Shown here: positions 1-8,823 of the stretch, piece after piece
Layout: the number at the start of each line of letters is the position of its first letter
How positions within the stretch are numbered: position 1 is the first letter of the stretch
Assembly: GCA_024637295.1 (NCBI GenBank)
Contig: JAGXFL010000001.1
Coordinates: 62,001-126,000 of the forward strand
Length of the DNA stretch: 64,000 bases
Reading direction: 5' to 3'
DNA from: Sulfuricurvum sp.
Lineage (GTDB): Bacteria; Campylobacterota; Campylobacteria; Campylobacterales; Sulfurimonadaceae
The notes under the pieces: generated by a model
The model's database searches: none
Told to the model about the DNA's origin: nothing
The model's input: the letters and a program-made list of their open reading frames with translations, nothing else
Position numbers and translations under genes: made by a program

Positions 1-289
1 ATTTTTCCTCTTTCGCGTCACTGTGATGAAAGGAGTCATTCAGATCGAGTTTCTCATAGGTGATTTGTACGGTATGCTCACAAACACTCTTTGGGGTCAG
101 CATACGGCAAAAAAGAATCTCGCCTAAATCGCTCCATGCTTTGTAACTGCGGTAGGTGTAGGCAGTTCCCTCTAGCGTAATCGCTTTTCCTGCATAGCTT
201 CCTCGACCGATATCGGGATTGAGTACTTCAAAGCTAAGGGTATTCGATTCTTTGAGTGTTGCATTTGCCCAGCTGAGAATTTCGTTCAT
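1..289 (-). CDS. Unknown protein, N-terminal 96 codons, runs off window
   Basis: Open reading frame with no stop between its ATG (CAT at 287-289) and the window edge. The protein starts MNEILSWANATLKESN and contains a VLNPDIGRGSYAGKAITLEG stretch and two cysteines (FCRML, SVCEH). I do not recognise the family. It begins 20 bp after the stop of the N-acetyltransferase gene on the same strand, so the two are probably co-transcribed. No signal peptide or membrane segment is visible in this part. The start is the first in-frame ATG; an ATG 8 bases upstream is in another frame and stops after three codons. The ribosome-binding site is weak. Confidence 0.55.
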   Translation of the reverse strand, partial: MNEILSWANATLKESNTLSFEVLNPDIGRGSYAGKAITLEGTAYTYRSYKAWSDLGEILFCRMLTPKSVCEHTVQITYEKLDLNDSFHHSDAKEEK

Positions 290-309
290 GGGTTCATTGG
301 TAAACAGTT

Positions 310-1062
310 TCAAAGGGGAAACAATCCAAAATGTTCGTGTGCGGCAGAGGTGTAATCGACGTCACTGATGGTCGTAATCCCTTTGTCGATGATCTTGAGG
401 TTATTATCCATGAGAATCTTACGTCCTGTAGCACTTTGCATGACGGCGAGTCTCTTTTGGGTGAAGATGGTATCGGGATGGGTAGCGTTGAAATAGTTGG
501 CGAGGCTAAACTCGATCCACTCCTGCGGTGTCAGGGCAAAACCGTATTGAGGTGTCCACTCATCGTTGACTAATGATGTGAGAACGTATTCGCCATCACG
601 AAGCTCAAGAGCAAAACGATCGCCGTTTTGGTCAGCATGTTGCTCATGTGTAACTAGCATCGGTTCGCGCAGACCGTACCCGCCAAATCCTGTATCACAC
701 AGATAGTTTTGTCCGTCGATAACTACGACCACAACCATATGAGTCTTGGGGCGGCGAGTAGGGTAGAACATCGGACGCGCCCCTGCAAAATACCACTCAA
801 ATCCTATAGCGGTAAGTGCCATAGCAAACAGTCCATTGACCTCGTAGCAGTATCCACCCCGTCCATCGGTGACGATTTTCGCGTAGATATCTTCGGGGAT
901 GAGAGAGGGGATATTCCCCGCATGAACGGTTGTGTTTTCAAACGGTACGCATTGCAGCTGTGCACTCATGAGTGCAGTCAGTGTTGTAAAATCGGGATGA
1001 ACATCGCCATGGTATCTGATACGATTGAGATAATCAGGGAGGGAGAAGTTGGATGCGGTCAT
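310..1062 (-). CDS. Arylamine N-acetyltransferase (NAT family)
   Basis: Cytoplasmic enzyme of the NAT family, which moves an acyl group from acyl-CoA to arylamines, hydrazines or related amines through a cysteine thioester. The Cys-His-Asp triad is visible: Cys72 in RGGYCYE, His108 in KTHMVV and Asp123 in LCDTGFGG. The 250-residue length is slightly shorter than the usual 260-280, the difference lying in the C-terminal domain. It is divergent from the gene at 1173 across a 110-bp promoter region and leads into the partial gene at 1-289. The physiological substrate cannot be told from sequence; in bacteria some NATs act in secondary metabolism or detoxification. Confidence 0.9.
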   Translation of the reverse strand: MTASNFSLPDYLNRIRYHGDVHPDFTTLTALMSAQLQCVPFENTTVHAGNIPSLIPEDIYAKIVTDGRGGYCYEVNGLFAMALTAIGFEWYFAGARPMFYPTRRPKTHMVVVVVIDGQNYLCDTGFGGYGLREPMLVTHEQHADQNGDRFALELRDGEYVLTSLVNDEWTPQYGFALTPQEWIEFSLANYFNATHPDTIFTQKRLAVMQSATGRKILMDNNLKIIDKGITTISDVDYTSAAHEHFGLFPL

Positions 1063-1172
1063 GGTCGAGCCTTTGGGATGACAATCGATGGGTATAGTTA
1101 GAATGCAATTTTATCATATACGAGAACGATTTTTGCTTGTCAACATTATAAGATCTGTTAAGGGAGTTTATT

Positions 1173-1709
1173 ATGAATGTAGCCTCTGTTTCCAATATTT
1201 CCACGAGTTCAGCTTATGCTGGTGTCAAAGACGAGAGTGTCGATCAAGATTATATGGCGCTGATTGGACAATTTTATCATGCCCAACCGTACAAAACGAG
1301 AGATGAGATCAATGCCGAAGATGGTGAATTGGCGCAATTTCGAAAAGACCTGAGCGTAAAAGGGGCAGCCGTTTTTTTAAAAGAACTGGATGAAGAGAAA
1401 ATCGAAGCATTGGTTGAAGAGTACCGCCAAAAACTCATCAAGGAAAAAGAAAAAAATCCCCAGATACCGATGGATATTAATCAGATGGTGAATGATTTTA
1501 GAAAACAGCTTCTCAAAGAGCTGATGGAAGCGCAAAAAGCACAGAAAGACAACAAGCCAACGGAGAGTACAGCATTGATGAGTAAAGACATTCTCGAGAA
1601 GATCAAAACTACTAAAGATGATGGAAAATCAGGGTTGCCGGAGATTGGATTTCTGGAACAGATACTTAGCTCTTCAAATAGCGAAGCTAAGAAAAAAGAG
1701 ATTGTGTAA
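1173..1709 (+). CDS. Conserved-looking hypothetical protein, helical, 178 aa
   Basis: Not recognised. The start is supported by an AAGGGAG ribosome-binding site about 7 bases before the ATG. The N-terminus (MNVASVSNISTSSAYAG) is Ser/Ala-rich and lacks a signal peptide; the middle and C-terminal parts are strongly charged, Lys/Glu-rich and predicted helical (KQLLKELMEAQKAQK). The general look - a flexible small-residue N-terminus followed by charged helices - is shared with the unknown gene at 5272-5709, and both resemble small accessory proteins seen near flagellar genes in this phylum, but that is only an impression. It is followed after 35 bp by the DMT transporter gene. Confidence 0.6.
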   Translation: MNVASVSNISTSSAYAGVKDESVDQDYMALIGQFYHAQPYKTRDEINAEDGELAQFRKDLSVKGAAVFLKELDEEKIEALVEEYRQKLIKEKEKNPQIPMDINQMVNDFRKQLLKELMEAQKAQKDNKPTESTALMSKDILEKIKTTKDDGKSGLPEIGFLEQILSSSNSEAKKKEIV

Positions 1710-1744
1710 GTTAGGTGATATTTATAAGAGAGACTAAATAAATT

Positions 1745-2629
1745 ATGGATGAGTCTAAAAACACGACCAAGTATATGATATGGATGATAATCGCGATGCT
1801 TTTTTGGGGCATTGCGTGGACAGCAGGTAAAGTGGCGGCACAACATTCTAATGCACAAGTCGCCGCTTTTTGGCGCTATGCCGTTTCATTTATAACGATT
1901 ATTCCAGTGATCTGGTATATGAAAATACCGCTTAAAACAGACCGTATAGGGGTTATGTATATGGTGTGGGCGGGGGCATTGACGTCGCTGTTTAACTATC
2001 TTTTTTTTGCAGGGCTATCCCATGGTCAAGCAGGCTATGGCGGTACGATGGTGACTTCATTGGCTCCTATTATCACCTATATCCTCTCAATCTCGTTTTT
2101 GGGGACGAAAGTTTCCTCTCGACAGATTGCGGCACTCTCTATCGGGATATTTGGTGCGTTGATACTATTGCGTGTACCGTTTGAGGGATTCGCGTTTTTA
2201 AATGTAGAGAGTTCGTACTTTCTCGAATGCGCTATTGTCTGGGCAGTGGTGACGATCATCGCCCAAAAAGCCGCCAAAAGAGTCCATCTGATGTTTCATA
2301 CGTTGGTCGTATTTGGAATTGCGGCTATCATCAATCTGCTGTTTGCACTGCCGCATCACCCGTTTGATTTTGCCGCATATGATGAAACATTTTGGGTGAC
2401 TATCGTATTTATAGGCTTAGTTCCCGGTACGTTTAGCACCGCGCTGTATTTTGTCTCAGCGGGCAAAGTGGGTGCGCATCGAACAGGGGTGTTTATGTTC
2501 ATCGTCCCTGTGGGAGCGATTATCTCGAGCTGGTTTGTGTATGGCGAGGCATTGGCACTTTCGACGCTTATCGGGTGTCTGTTGGCATTTGTGGCGGTGA
2601 TTTTGTTTAATATGAAGAAGTCATATTGA
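1745..2629 (+). CDS. DMT-superfamily (EamA) transporter
   Basis: Inner-membrane transporter of the drug/metabolite superfamily. The 294 residues show about ten hydrophobic segments arranged as two EamA repeats (roughly residues 10-145 and 155-290), with the typical first helix containing AMLFWGIAWTAGKVAA and the second-repeat ending GEALALSTLIGCLLAFVAVIL. Members export or import amino acids, purines or other small metabolites; the substrate cannot be inferred. It lies 35 bp after the hypothetical gene at 1173 and 38 bp before the tautomerase gene, all on the plus strand. Confidence 0.88.
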   Translation: MDESKNTTKYMIWMIIAMLFWGIAWTAGKVAAQHSNAQVAAFWRYAVSFITIIPVIWYMKIPLKTDRIGVMYMVWAGALTSLFNYLFFAGLSHGQAGYGGTMVTSLAPIITYILSISFLGTKVSSRQIAALSIGIFGALILLRVPFEGFAFLNVESSYFLECAIVWAVVTIIAQKAAKRVHLMFHTLVVFGIAAIINLLFALPHHPFDFAAYDETFWVTIVFIGLVPGTFSTALYFVSAGKVGAHRTGVFMFIVPVGAIISSWFVYGEALALSTLIGCLLAFVAVILFNMKKSY

Positions 2630-2667
2630 TTTACAAAATTTTGAGAAAAAAATGAAAAGGAAAGTCT

Positions 2668-2868
2668 ATGCCGTTTGTGAATGTAAAAATAACTAAAGAT
2701 GGAACAAGTAGAGAACAAAAAGCTCAGATAGTTGCTGAAATTACTGATACATTAGTGCGTGTCTTAGGCAAGAAGCCTGAACATACACATATCGTTATAG
2801 AAGAAATCGAATTAGAAAACTGGGGATTTGGCGGCATACTAACTGATGAATATAGAGCAAAAAACTGA
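2668..2868 (+). CDS. 4-oxalocrotonate tautomerase family protein
   Basis: Small tautomerase of 66 residues, the usual size for the family, which acts as a hexamer and uses the N-terminal proline (exposed after Met removal) as general base. The protein starts MPFVNVKIT, so Pro1 is present. The family pattern continues with SREQKAQIVAEIT and a VIIEE-like strand (HIVIEEIELENWGFGG). A good ribosome-binding site (AAAGGAAAG) precedes the start. The physiological substrate is unknown; many stand-alone members have no known pathway. Confidence 0.88.
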   Translation: MPFVNVKITKDGTSREQKAQIVAEITDTLVRVLGKKPEHTHIVIEEIELENWGFGGILTDEYRAKN

Positions 2869-3046
2869 ATATTCAACGATAACCTATGTCTCTCATCTTT
2901 TTTACAATTTTATTTACATATGGCTAATAAAATCCCGAAGGTATGGTTTGGGTATCACCTGACCCCTTTATTTTAATGCCTTTAAGAATGAAAGAGATAC
3001 TATTAAGCCAAAAAAATAGTAGTTAAATTAAAAGGAATTATGAACA
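2869..3046. other. 178-bp non-coding gap before the AT-rich orphan gene
   Basis: No credible gene or terminator was seen. A TACTATT / AATAGTA inverted repeat (2998-3004 and 3015-3021) lies just before the ribosome-binding site of the next gene and could be an operator or chance. Base composition becomes more AT-rich from about 2870 and stays so through 3690, unlike the flanking genes. Confidence 0.4.
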
Positions 3047-3685
3047 TTGGAAAATAAATACTTTATCATCGAACTTATAAAGAATGGTGCTTGGCCTGTT
3101 GTAGCTGGATTTACTTTATATTTTCTCAAAGACAAAATTGGGACTTTAATCGGTGGAGGAATTAAATCTGCGAAGCATGGAGAAACTGAAATCCAATTCT
3201 TTGAACCTAATCAATCAGTAAAACCGAGTATTGAAGAACAGCAAAGTCTTCAACATCTTATACCTATAGACCCTACTGGTATAAGAAACGAAGTGGAAAG
3301 TAGAATTAATGAACAGTTAGCTCAAATAACGGATGAGAATAATAAAATTGATATTTTAGTAAAGAATCTCGCACAACAACATATAAATAATGCATTTGAA
3401 AAAGTTTATTACAATATTTTTGGATCACAAATTAAGTTACTTGAATTTCTTGCCATCCAAACAGAAGGAAAAGCACGGATAAAAGCTATTTTACCTTTTT
3501 TTGAAAATACGAAAAATACTAATCCTGACACATTTGAATCTTGGGAATTTTCAGATTATATGAACTTTCTTCTAACATGGGATCTAGTTAAAAATGATGC
3601 AGATATTTGGCACATTACTAAGTATGGACGAGCATTTATAACCTATATTACTGCCATGGAATATACCAAAAATAAGATGCTGTAA
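3047..3685 (+). CDS. Orphan protein with N-terminal membrane helix, TTG start
   Basis: Not recognised. Residues 9-25 (LIKNGAWPVVAGFTLYF) form one membrane segment followed by a basic turn and a 170-residue cytoplasmic part with coiled-coil tendency near residues 60-110. Start choice: an ATG at 3040 is only 3 bases from the AAAGGA ribosome-binding site and stops after five codons, whereas TTG at 3047 is 10 bases away and opens the full frame, so TTG is the likely start. The gene is markedly more AT-rich than its neighbours, suggesting horizontal acquisition. The general plan (helix plus cytoplasmic domain) occurs in many accessory or defence-associated proteins, but nothing specific supports a function. 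Confidence 0.6.
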   Translation: MENKYFIIELIKNGAWPVVAGFTLYFLKDKIGTLIGGGIKSAKHGETEIQFFEPNQSVKPSIEEQQSLQHLIPIDPTGIRNEVESRINEQLAQITDENNKIDILVKNLAQQHINNAFEKVYYNIFGSQIKLLEFLAIQTEGKARIKAILPFFENTKNTNPDTFESWEFSDYMNFLLTWDLVKNDADIWHITKYGRAFITYITAMEYTKNKML

Positions 3686-3737
3686 GTAAAAACGAATGAC
3701 CCAGCAATATTGCTAAGTATTTTAAGAAGGTTTTAGA

Positions 3738-4343
3738 ATGATATCAGGGCAGATTACCGACAACATGGACGTTTTTGCAGAAACTTTTGAGGGGATCGAT
3801 TTGCATGGACAGAAAATCAGTAAATCGGAGTTTGAGGATTGTACGTTTATTTCGTGTGATTTCAGCGAGACTTTTTTTTCAGCCTGCAAGTTCATCGAAT
3901 GCCATTTTGTAAATTGCAATCTAAGTGTGATGAAACTGACCAGTAGCAAGATGAGTGATGTCGAATTTCAGTCATGCAAGATGATCGGAATAGATTGGAC
4001 TATGGCGGATTGGAAGAGCCTCCTTAATGCCGATCCCTTGCGTTTTCGTGAGTGTATCCTCAACGACAGCAACTTCTTGGGTCTGACATTAGAAGGGTTA
4101 TTGATGAGGGAATGCCGAGCTAAAGAGGTCGATTTTCGCAACGGGAGCTTTCCAAAAGCTGATTTTACGGGTACCGATTTCAAGGGGGCGCTGTTTGGCA
4201 ATACCCATCTCGAAGAGGCCAATTTCACTGACTCCAGTAACACGATGATCGATGTACGCGCTAACCACCTAAAAGGGGCAATCTTCAGTCGTTACGAAGC
4301 ACTGTTTTTACTCGAAACGATGGGAATTATACTGGTTGATTAG
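3738..4343 (+). CDS. Pentapeptide-repeat protein (Qnr-like fold)
   Basis: About 200 residues of A(D/N)LxX-type pentapeptide repeats, for example CTFISCDFSETFFSACKF, CHFVNCNLS and the C-terminal ADFTGTDFKGALF. Such repeats fold into a right-handed quadrilateral beta-helix. Length, interrupted repeats and a Cys-rich N-terminal half resemble chromosomal Qnr/McbG-type proteins that mimic DNA and bind gyrase or topoisomerase IV; this role is an inference. The gene ends tail-to-tail with the methyltransferase gene, the two stop codons overlapping at 4340-4343. Confidence 0.85.
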   Translation: MISGQITDNMDVFAETFEGIDLHGQKISKSEFEDCTFISCDFSETFFSACKFIECHFVNCNLSVMKLTSSKMSDVEFQSCKMIGIDWTMADWKSLLNADPLRFRECILNDSNFLGLTLEGLLMRECRAKEVDFRNGSFPKADFTGTDFKGALFGNTHLEEANFTDSSNTMIDVRANHLKGAIFSRYEALFLLETMGIILVD

Positions 4344-5272
4344 GAAGGATTCGTATCCGATTTTCTAAAAATAAGATTTTTGAGGCTGCGTTGCTCGTCT
4401 TCTTCAGGGAAACTTTCTAAACTCTCTAGCCTCTTAATATAGTTGAATTCAGGGGCATTCTCGCTAAAAAGGTTTTTGATAAATGTGGTATCCAGTTCAG
4501 GTGCATTAAGGGCTGATAATACGATGCATTCTTGTGCGGCGAACTCGTGAAGTCGTCGGATGATTTTCTCATAGTCTGAAGTTGCCGCAAAGGAGCCTTT
4601 TTGAAAGCTGGGAGGATCGATGATGATGAGGTCATACGGTCCCTCTTTGCGGATACGGCTCCAGGATTTGAGGATATTGTAGGGCATGAACTGTACTTTT
4701 TTCGTATCAAGTCCGTTGAGTCGGTGGTTCTCTCTCCCCGTTGTGAGGACGCTTTTACTCATATCAACATTGACAACTGATGTCGCACCGCCATCAATCG
4801 CTGAAACAGAAAATGCGCAGGTATAAGAAAAGAGGTTTAACACCTTTTTGCCCTTTGTATGGTCACGGATAAATTTTCTGCCGATCTTCATGTCGGGGAA
4901 GAATCCGATGTTTTGAGCATTTTGAAAATTGATATGGTATTTGAGCTCATTTTCTATGGCAAAGCACTGCTCTGGGAGTTTTCCCTCGACTACAGTAGAT
5001 GGTGCAGAGGGAAGATAACGCTGTTGTACAACAAGCGCTTCCCATTTTCCTTGCGCAAAATAAAAATCACGTAACATTGCAATAAGTGCCTCTTCTGAAT
5101 CATGTGCTTCAAACAATACGGCAAAAAGGACTGTATCAACACTGTCAACTGTTAGAAACCTATACCCCTCATAGGCATTTCCCCGCCCGTGAAAGAGGCG
5201 AGTGTACTCTTGGGTCAAGGGATAGGCATGAGAGAATAATAGCTCTCTCAAATCGCCTAAAGTCATTTTCAT
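4340..5272 (-). CDS. Class I SAM-dependent rRNA methyltransferase, RlmI/YwbD-like
   Basis: Cytoplasmic RNA methyltransferase of the RlmI-like group. The SAM-binding motif is KKVLNLFSYTCAFSVSAI (around residues 140-157), followed by VVNVDMSKSVL and the catalytic DLIIIDPPSFQKG motif near residue 215. At 310 residues it is shorter than RlmI (about 395) because it lacks the N-terminal PUA domain, like the shorter epsilonproteobacterial relatives. The exact RNA target cannot be read from sequence. Its start abuts the stop of the upstream hypothetical gene (5272), so the two are likely translated together. Confidence 0.8.
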   Translation of the reverse strand: MKMTLGDLRELLFSHAYPLTQEYTRLFHGRGNAYEGYRFLTVDSVDTVLFAVLFEAHDSEEALIAMLRDFYFAQGKWEALVVQQRYLPSAPSTVVEGKLPEQCFAIENELKYHINFQNAQNIGFFPDMKIGRKFIRDHTKGKKVLNLFSYTCAFSVSAIDGGATSVVNVDMSKSVLTTGRENHRLNGLDTKKVQFMPYNILKSWSRIRKEGPYDLIIIDPPSFQKGSFAATSDYEKIIRRLHEFAAQECIVLSALNAPELDTTFIKNLFSENAPEFNYIKRLESLESFPEEDEQRSLKNLIFRKSDTNPS

Positions 5273-5709
5273 TAGGCTGTTAGGTCGAGTAAATTGCCCC
5301 GTCGCTCTTGATTCAGAGCCATAGAAGAAGGATTGAGTGTAAGATAGTTTTGTAGAGACTTAAGGGCTTTTTGTTCTTCTTGTGAATTTGGCGGATACAA
5401 CTTTGTTAAATCCTGCGAAAGAGATTCCCCTGAGAGAGAATCTCCATTGTTGTCGTGATAAATACCTGACGCACGCATAAATCCGACGGTCACAATCCCT
5501 TTGGCAGCTTGATAATTTTGCTCATTTATCAGAGCATTGTAGAGCCGTCGTTCAGAGGGATTTAGCTCTTGGGAGATCATACTAAAATCGTCTTTGAGCT
5601 TGTCGAGTTCACCCGTTTGTGAGATCTCTTTGAATGATGGGGGAGGCGAATAGGCGGATGAAGCAAAAGGGTTTGAGAACGGATAAGAACTGTTCGTTGG
5701 AACCTGCAT
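5272..5709 (-). CDS. Hypothetical protein, 145 aa
   Basis: Not recognised. The frame is open further upstream, but the start is placed at the ATG whose CAT is 5707-5709 because an AAGGAG site lies just before it; the upstream part has an unlikely composition. The protein opens MQVPTNSSYPFSNPFASS (Ser/Pro/Phe-rich, disordered), followed by helical segments including LNPSERRLYNALINEQNYQAAKGI. No signal peptide or membrane helix. It lies 76 bp after the RND pump gene and just before the methyltransferase gene, and may be read from the efflux operon or its own promoter in the gap. Confidence 0.6.
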   Translation of the reverse strand: MQVPTNSSYPFSNPFASSAYSPPPSFKEISQTGELDKLKDDFSMISQELNPSERRLYNALINEQNYQAAKGIVTVGFMRASGIYHDNNGDSLSGESLSQDLTKLYPPNSQEEQKALKSLQNYLTLNPSSMALNQERRGNLLDLTA

Positions 5710-5785
5710 TTGTACTCCTTGTAATGTTATTACAAGGTTAATAGCAAAAATCAGTCCAAAATAGTTTTTTGTAGTCTTGGAGGGA

Positions 5786-8700
5786 CTATTTTTTAATCGT
5801 ATAGAGCTTACGAATTTTACTGTCCAACGGTGCCAAGATTTTGTAAAGTGCCGGAACAACAAGTAGGCTGGTCAGTGTTGAGAGGAGCAGTCCGCAGATG
5901 ACAGCAACCCCCATAGGTCCTTTAACCCCTGAACCTTCCCCGACGGAGAGAGCAAGAGGGAGCATCCCGAACGTCATCGCAGTCGTCGTCATCAAAATAG
6001 GGCGCAGACGTGAAACACCCGCTTCGATAATCGCTTCATCAAGCTCTGTGCCGCTATGGTAGAGGCGGTTTGCCGCATCAACGACGAGAGTGGAGTTTTT
6101 TCCCACCAGTCCAAGCAGGAGCATCAGCCCCATCATACTAAAGAGCGACATATTCATCCCTGCCGCCCATAGACCGATAAACGCCCCCGTAAAGCTCAGA
6201 GGCAACGCACTCATGATGATGAGTGGCTGAAGAGGTGATTCGTACAGTGCAGCAAGGATGAGATAGATCATCACGAGGGCCGCACCGATCGCGACACCGA
6301 ACGCTTCGTTACTCTCCTGCATGTGTTTGGCATCGCCGTCGAGTTCGTAAGCCACCCCTTTACCCAACCATTCGTTTTGACGCTCGTTAACGAGTTCAAC
6401 CAGTTTATCGAGCGGGAGGGCTTTGGTGATATCAGAACCGACGATCACTTTTTTGAGGCGGTCGAATCGTTTGATGGTTGTCGGCGCGAAGCTTTGGGTA
6501 ATGGATACGACCGCAGTGAGAGGCACAGTTATCCCTGAAGAGGTACGGACATTCAGGCTGTTGAGGGCTTCAATATTTTCACGTTTGGTGTCATCCAGAC
6601 GCATTACGACATCGTACTCTTTTCCCCGCTCTCGGATAAAGGTGATGGTCCCATCTCCCGAATAGGCACTGGCGATGGTACGGGCGATCTCATCGACGTT
6701 TACTCCAAGCCGTGTAGCATTTTGGGTGAGGACGGTGATGGTCAGCTGCGGTGCTTTGGACTGAATATTACTTTGCACATCGGTTGTCCCATCAATACCT
6801 TTGAGAAGTTTCATTAGTTTTACCGCTGAGGCTTCCGCATCGTCCATATTCTGCGCTTTTATGATCACCTGATACGGGGTGTTGATCTCGTAGCCTCCGA
6901 TATCGTTGACTTCGGTGACGCTGGTCATCGTAAACCCTTTGAGGCTGGCTAACATGGTACGGGTCTCTTTCATGACCTCTCCTTGGCTGCGGGTACGTTC
7001 TTTGATCGGTTTGAGTCGGACATACAGTGCCGCTTCATGGGCTTTTTGATCATTCCCTCGTCCGACGTAGAGGGTGCAGTATTCGACTTCACCCATTTTT
7101 CCGATGAGCCGTTGTGCATCGAGAGAGAGCTGTTTCATTCCACCGACACTGGTTCCGACAGGAGTTTTTAGGGTGATGTCAAACTGACTTTTGTCCTCTT
7201 TTGGCATAAACACCATTCCAAGTGTTCCAGAGAGGATGATAGAGACGATGAAAATACCGAGTGCACTGAAGAGGGTTACTTTTTTGTATTTGAGTACAGA
7301 GTGAATGAGAGAACGGTACCTCTCCTCCATACGGACAAAGAAAGGTTCCGTTTTGTGATAAAAACGGCTGTGCTCTCCTTTGGCGATTTGCGAAGCGATC
7401 ATCGGAATGAGAGTAATGGCGATGACAAACGATACTCCAATAGCGGCGATGATCGTCACCCCAAAACTCGTGAAGAAGCGCCCGACGATTCCGCTCATTT
7501 TAGCGACGGGGACAAAAACCGCCAAGAGCATTGCCGAGATAGCGACGATGGAAAATATAATCTCATTTACCCCTTCGATGGCGGCATTGATGCGGTCACG
7601 CCCCGCTTCGAGTCGTTTGAAGATATTTTCGATCACGACGATGGCATCGTCGATGATGATCCCGATAGCGAGGGTGAGGGCGGTGAGGGTGAGGAGGTTA
7701 AACGTTTGACCGCTCCATCCCATGATTGCGAATACTCCGAAAATCGATACCGGCAATGAGATGGCGGCAATGAGTGTCAGAGTAAAGTTGCGCAAGAACA
7801 AAAAGATAACAAGCGAGGCGAGAATGGAACCCAAAACAAGGTCGAATTGAACCCCTCTCAGGGTATCACGGATATATCCTGTCGTATCTTGCAGCGGCGT
7901 TAGGTTCATGGTGGGTTCTAAAGCTGAGAGGGCAGGGAGCTGGGTACGAACCGCATCTGCGATAGCGATATCATTGGCCCCTGTCATCTTTTTGATCATA
8001 AGGAGAACACCTGAACGTCCGTTCAAGGATGCGAAGCTGCGCTCTTCGGCCAACGTATCACTGACCGTCGCCACATCACCTAAACTGAGACCTTCTCGTA
8101 TCCGAAGTGCCGATAGAGCTTCTACTGTTTTGCTGTCGTTATCGATGAGTATTTGAGCCTCGTGTGCACTATCAACGGTTTTCCCTCCATCCATGCGGAT
8201 GTTCTGAGCGCGGATAATTCCGGTCAGATCACTCATAGTAAGAGAATATTTGGCGAGAAGAGCGGGGTCTGGAGTGATGAGGATCTGTTTTTTACGTAAA
8301 CCGGCGAGGTTTACACCGCCAACACCTTCGATGCGCTGAAGTCGAGGTTTTAGAATCTCATCGGCGTGTTTCATCACTTTTTTCGTGTCACTGCCCGCTA
8401 AAAAGAGGGTAATAACGGGAGAAGAGGTGATCGAGTATTTATCTACCGAGGGTTTATCCACTTCAGTGGGGAGTTGAATACTGGAGACTTTATCGCGGAC
8501 ATCATTGACCGCTTCATCGAGGTCTTTGGAGAGTTTGAACTGGGCGACGACGACGCTGATCCCTTTGGAACTGTCCGAACTTAGGGTATCGAGTCCGGAG
8601 ATTCCGCTGACGGCCTCTTCGATCTTGTCACTCACCTTGCTCTCGACGATGTCGGCATTGGCTCCCTTATAGGTCGTGGTGACGATGACGATCGGAAAAT

Positions 8701-8815
8701 CGACGTTGGGGTAGAGTGCAGATGGCATACCGCCGCGTTCGACCAGCCCAAAAAAGATGAGAGCGAGGGAAAACATGATGGTCGTGATAGGGCGAAGTAC
8801 GGCAATTTTATGCAT
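5786..8815 (-). CDS. RND-family efflux pump, inner-membrane subunit (HAE1/AcrB type)
   Basis: Proton-driven multidrug efflux transporter, 1009 residues with twelve membrane helices and two large periplasmic loops. It starts MHKIAVLRPITTIMFSLALI, typical of RND pumps, and has the proton-relay acidic pair in helix 4 (LAIGIIIDDAIVVIENI). The second half repeats the pattern (GLMLLLGLVGKNSTLVVDAA). It should work with the adaptor and TolC-like genes directly upstream as a tripartite pump; the gap to the adaptor gene is 8 bp. Expression is probably controlled by the divergent TetR regulator. Substrates are unknown; the sequence is of the multidrug rather than the heavy-metal (CusA) class, as the Met residues of CusA-like metal channels were not seen. 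Confidence 0.93.
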   Translation of the reverse strand: MHKIAVLRPITTIMFSLALIFFGLVERGGMPSALYPNVDFPIVIVTTTYKGANADIVESKVSDKIEEAVSGISGLDTLSSDSSKGISVVVAQFKLSKDLDEAVNDVRDKVSSIQLPTEVDKPSVDKYSITSSPVITLFLAGSDTKKVMKHADEILKPRLQRIEGVGGVNLAGLRKKQILITPDPALLAKYSLTMSDLTGIIRAQNIRMDGGKTVDSAHEAQILIDNDSKTVEALSALRIREGLSLGDVATVSDTLAEERSFASLNGRSGVLLMIKKMTGANDIAIADAVRTQLPALSALEPTMNLTPLQDTTGYIRDTLRGVQFDLVLGSILASLVIFLFLRNFTLTLIAAISLPVSIFGVFAIMGWSGQTFNLLTLTALTLAIGIIIDDAIVVIENIFKRLEAGRDRINAAIEGVNEIIFSIVAISAMLLAVFVPVAKMSGIVGRFFTSFGVTIIAAIGVSFVIAITLIPMIASQIAKGEHSRFYHKTEPFFVRMEERYRSLIHSVLKYKKVTLFSALGIFIVSIILSGTLGMVFMPKEDKSQFDITLKTPVGTSVGGMKQLSLDAQRLIGKMGEVEYCTLYVGRGNDQKAHEAALYVRLKPIKERTRSQGEVMKETRTMLASLKGFTMTSVTEVNDIGGYEINTPYQVIIKAQNMDDAEASAVKLMKLLKGIDGTTDVQSNIQSKAPQLTITVLTQNATRLGVNVDEIARTIASAYSGDGTITFIRERGKEYDVVMRLDDTKRENIEALNSLNVRTSSGITVPLTAVVSITQSFAPTTIKRFDRLKKVIVGSDITKALPLDKLVELVNERQNEWLGKGVAYELDGDAKHMQESNEAFGVAIGAALVMIYLILAALYESPLQPLIIMSALPLSFTGAFIGLWAAGMNMSLFSMMGLMLLLGLVGKNSTLVVDAANRLYHSGTELDEAIIEAGVSRLRPILMTTTAMTFGMLPLALSVGEGSGVKGPMGVAVICGLLLSTLTSLLVVPALYKILAPLDSKIRKLYTIKK

Positions 8816-8823
8816 AATAAGTC

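Noticed and set aside
7301-7759. Long plus-strand reading frames opposite the RND pump gene
   Set aside because: Frame is a by-product of codon bias of the real minus-strand gene; no ribosome-binding site or known domain.
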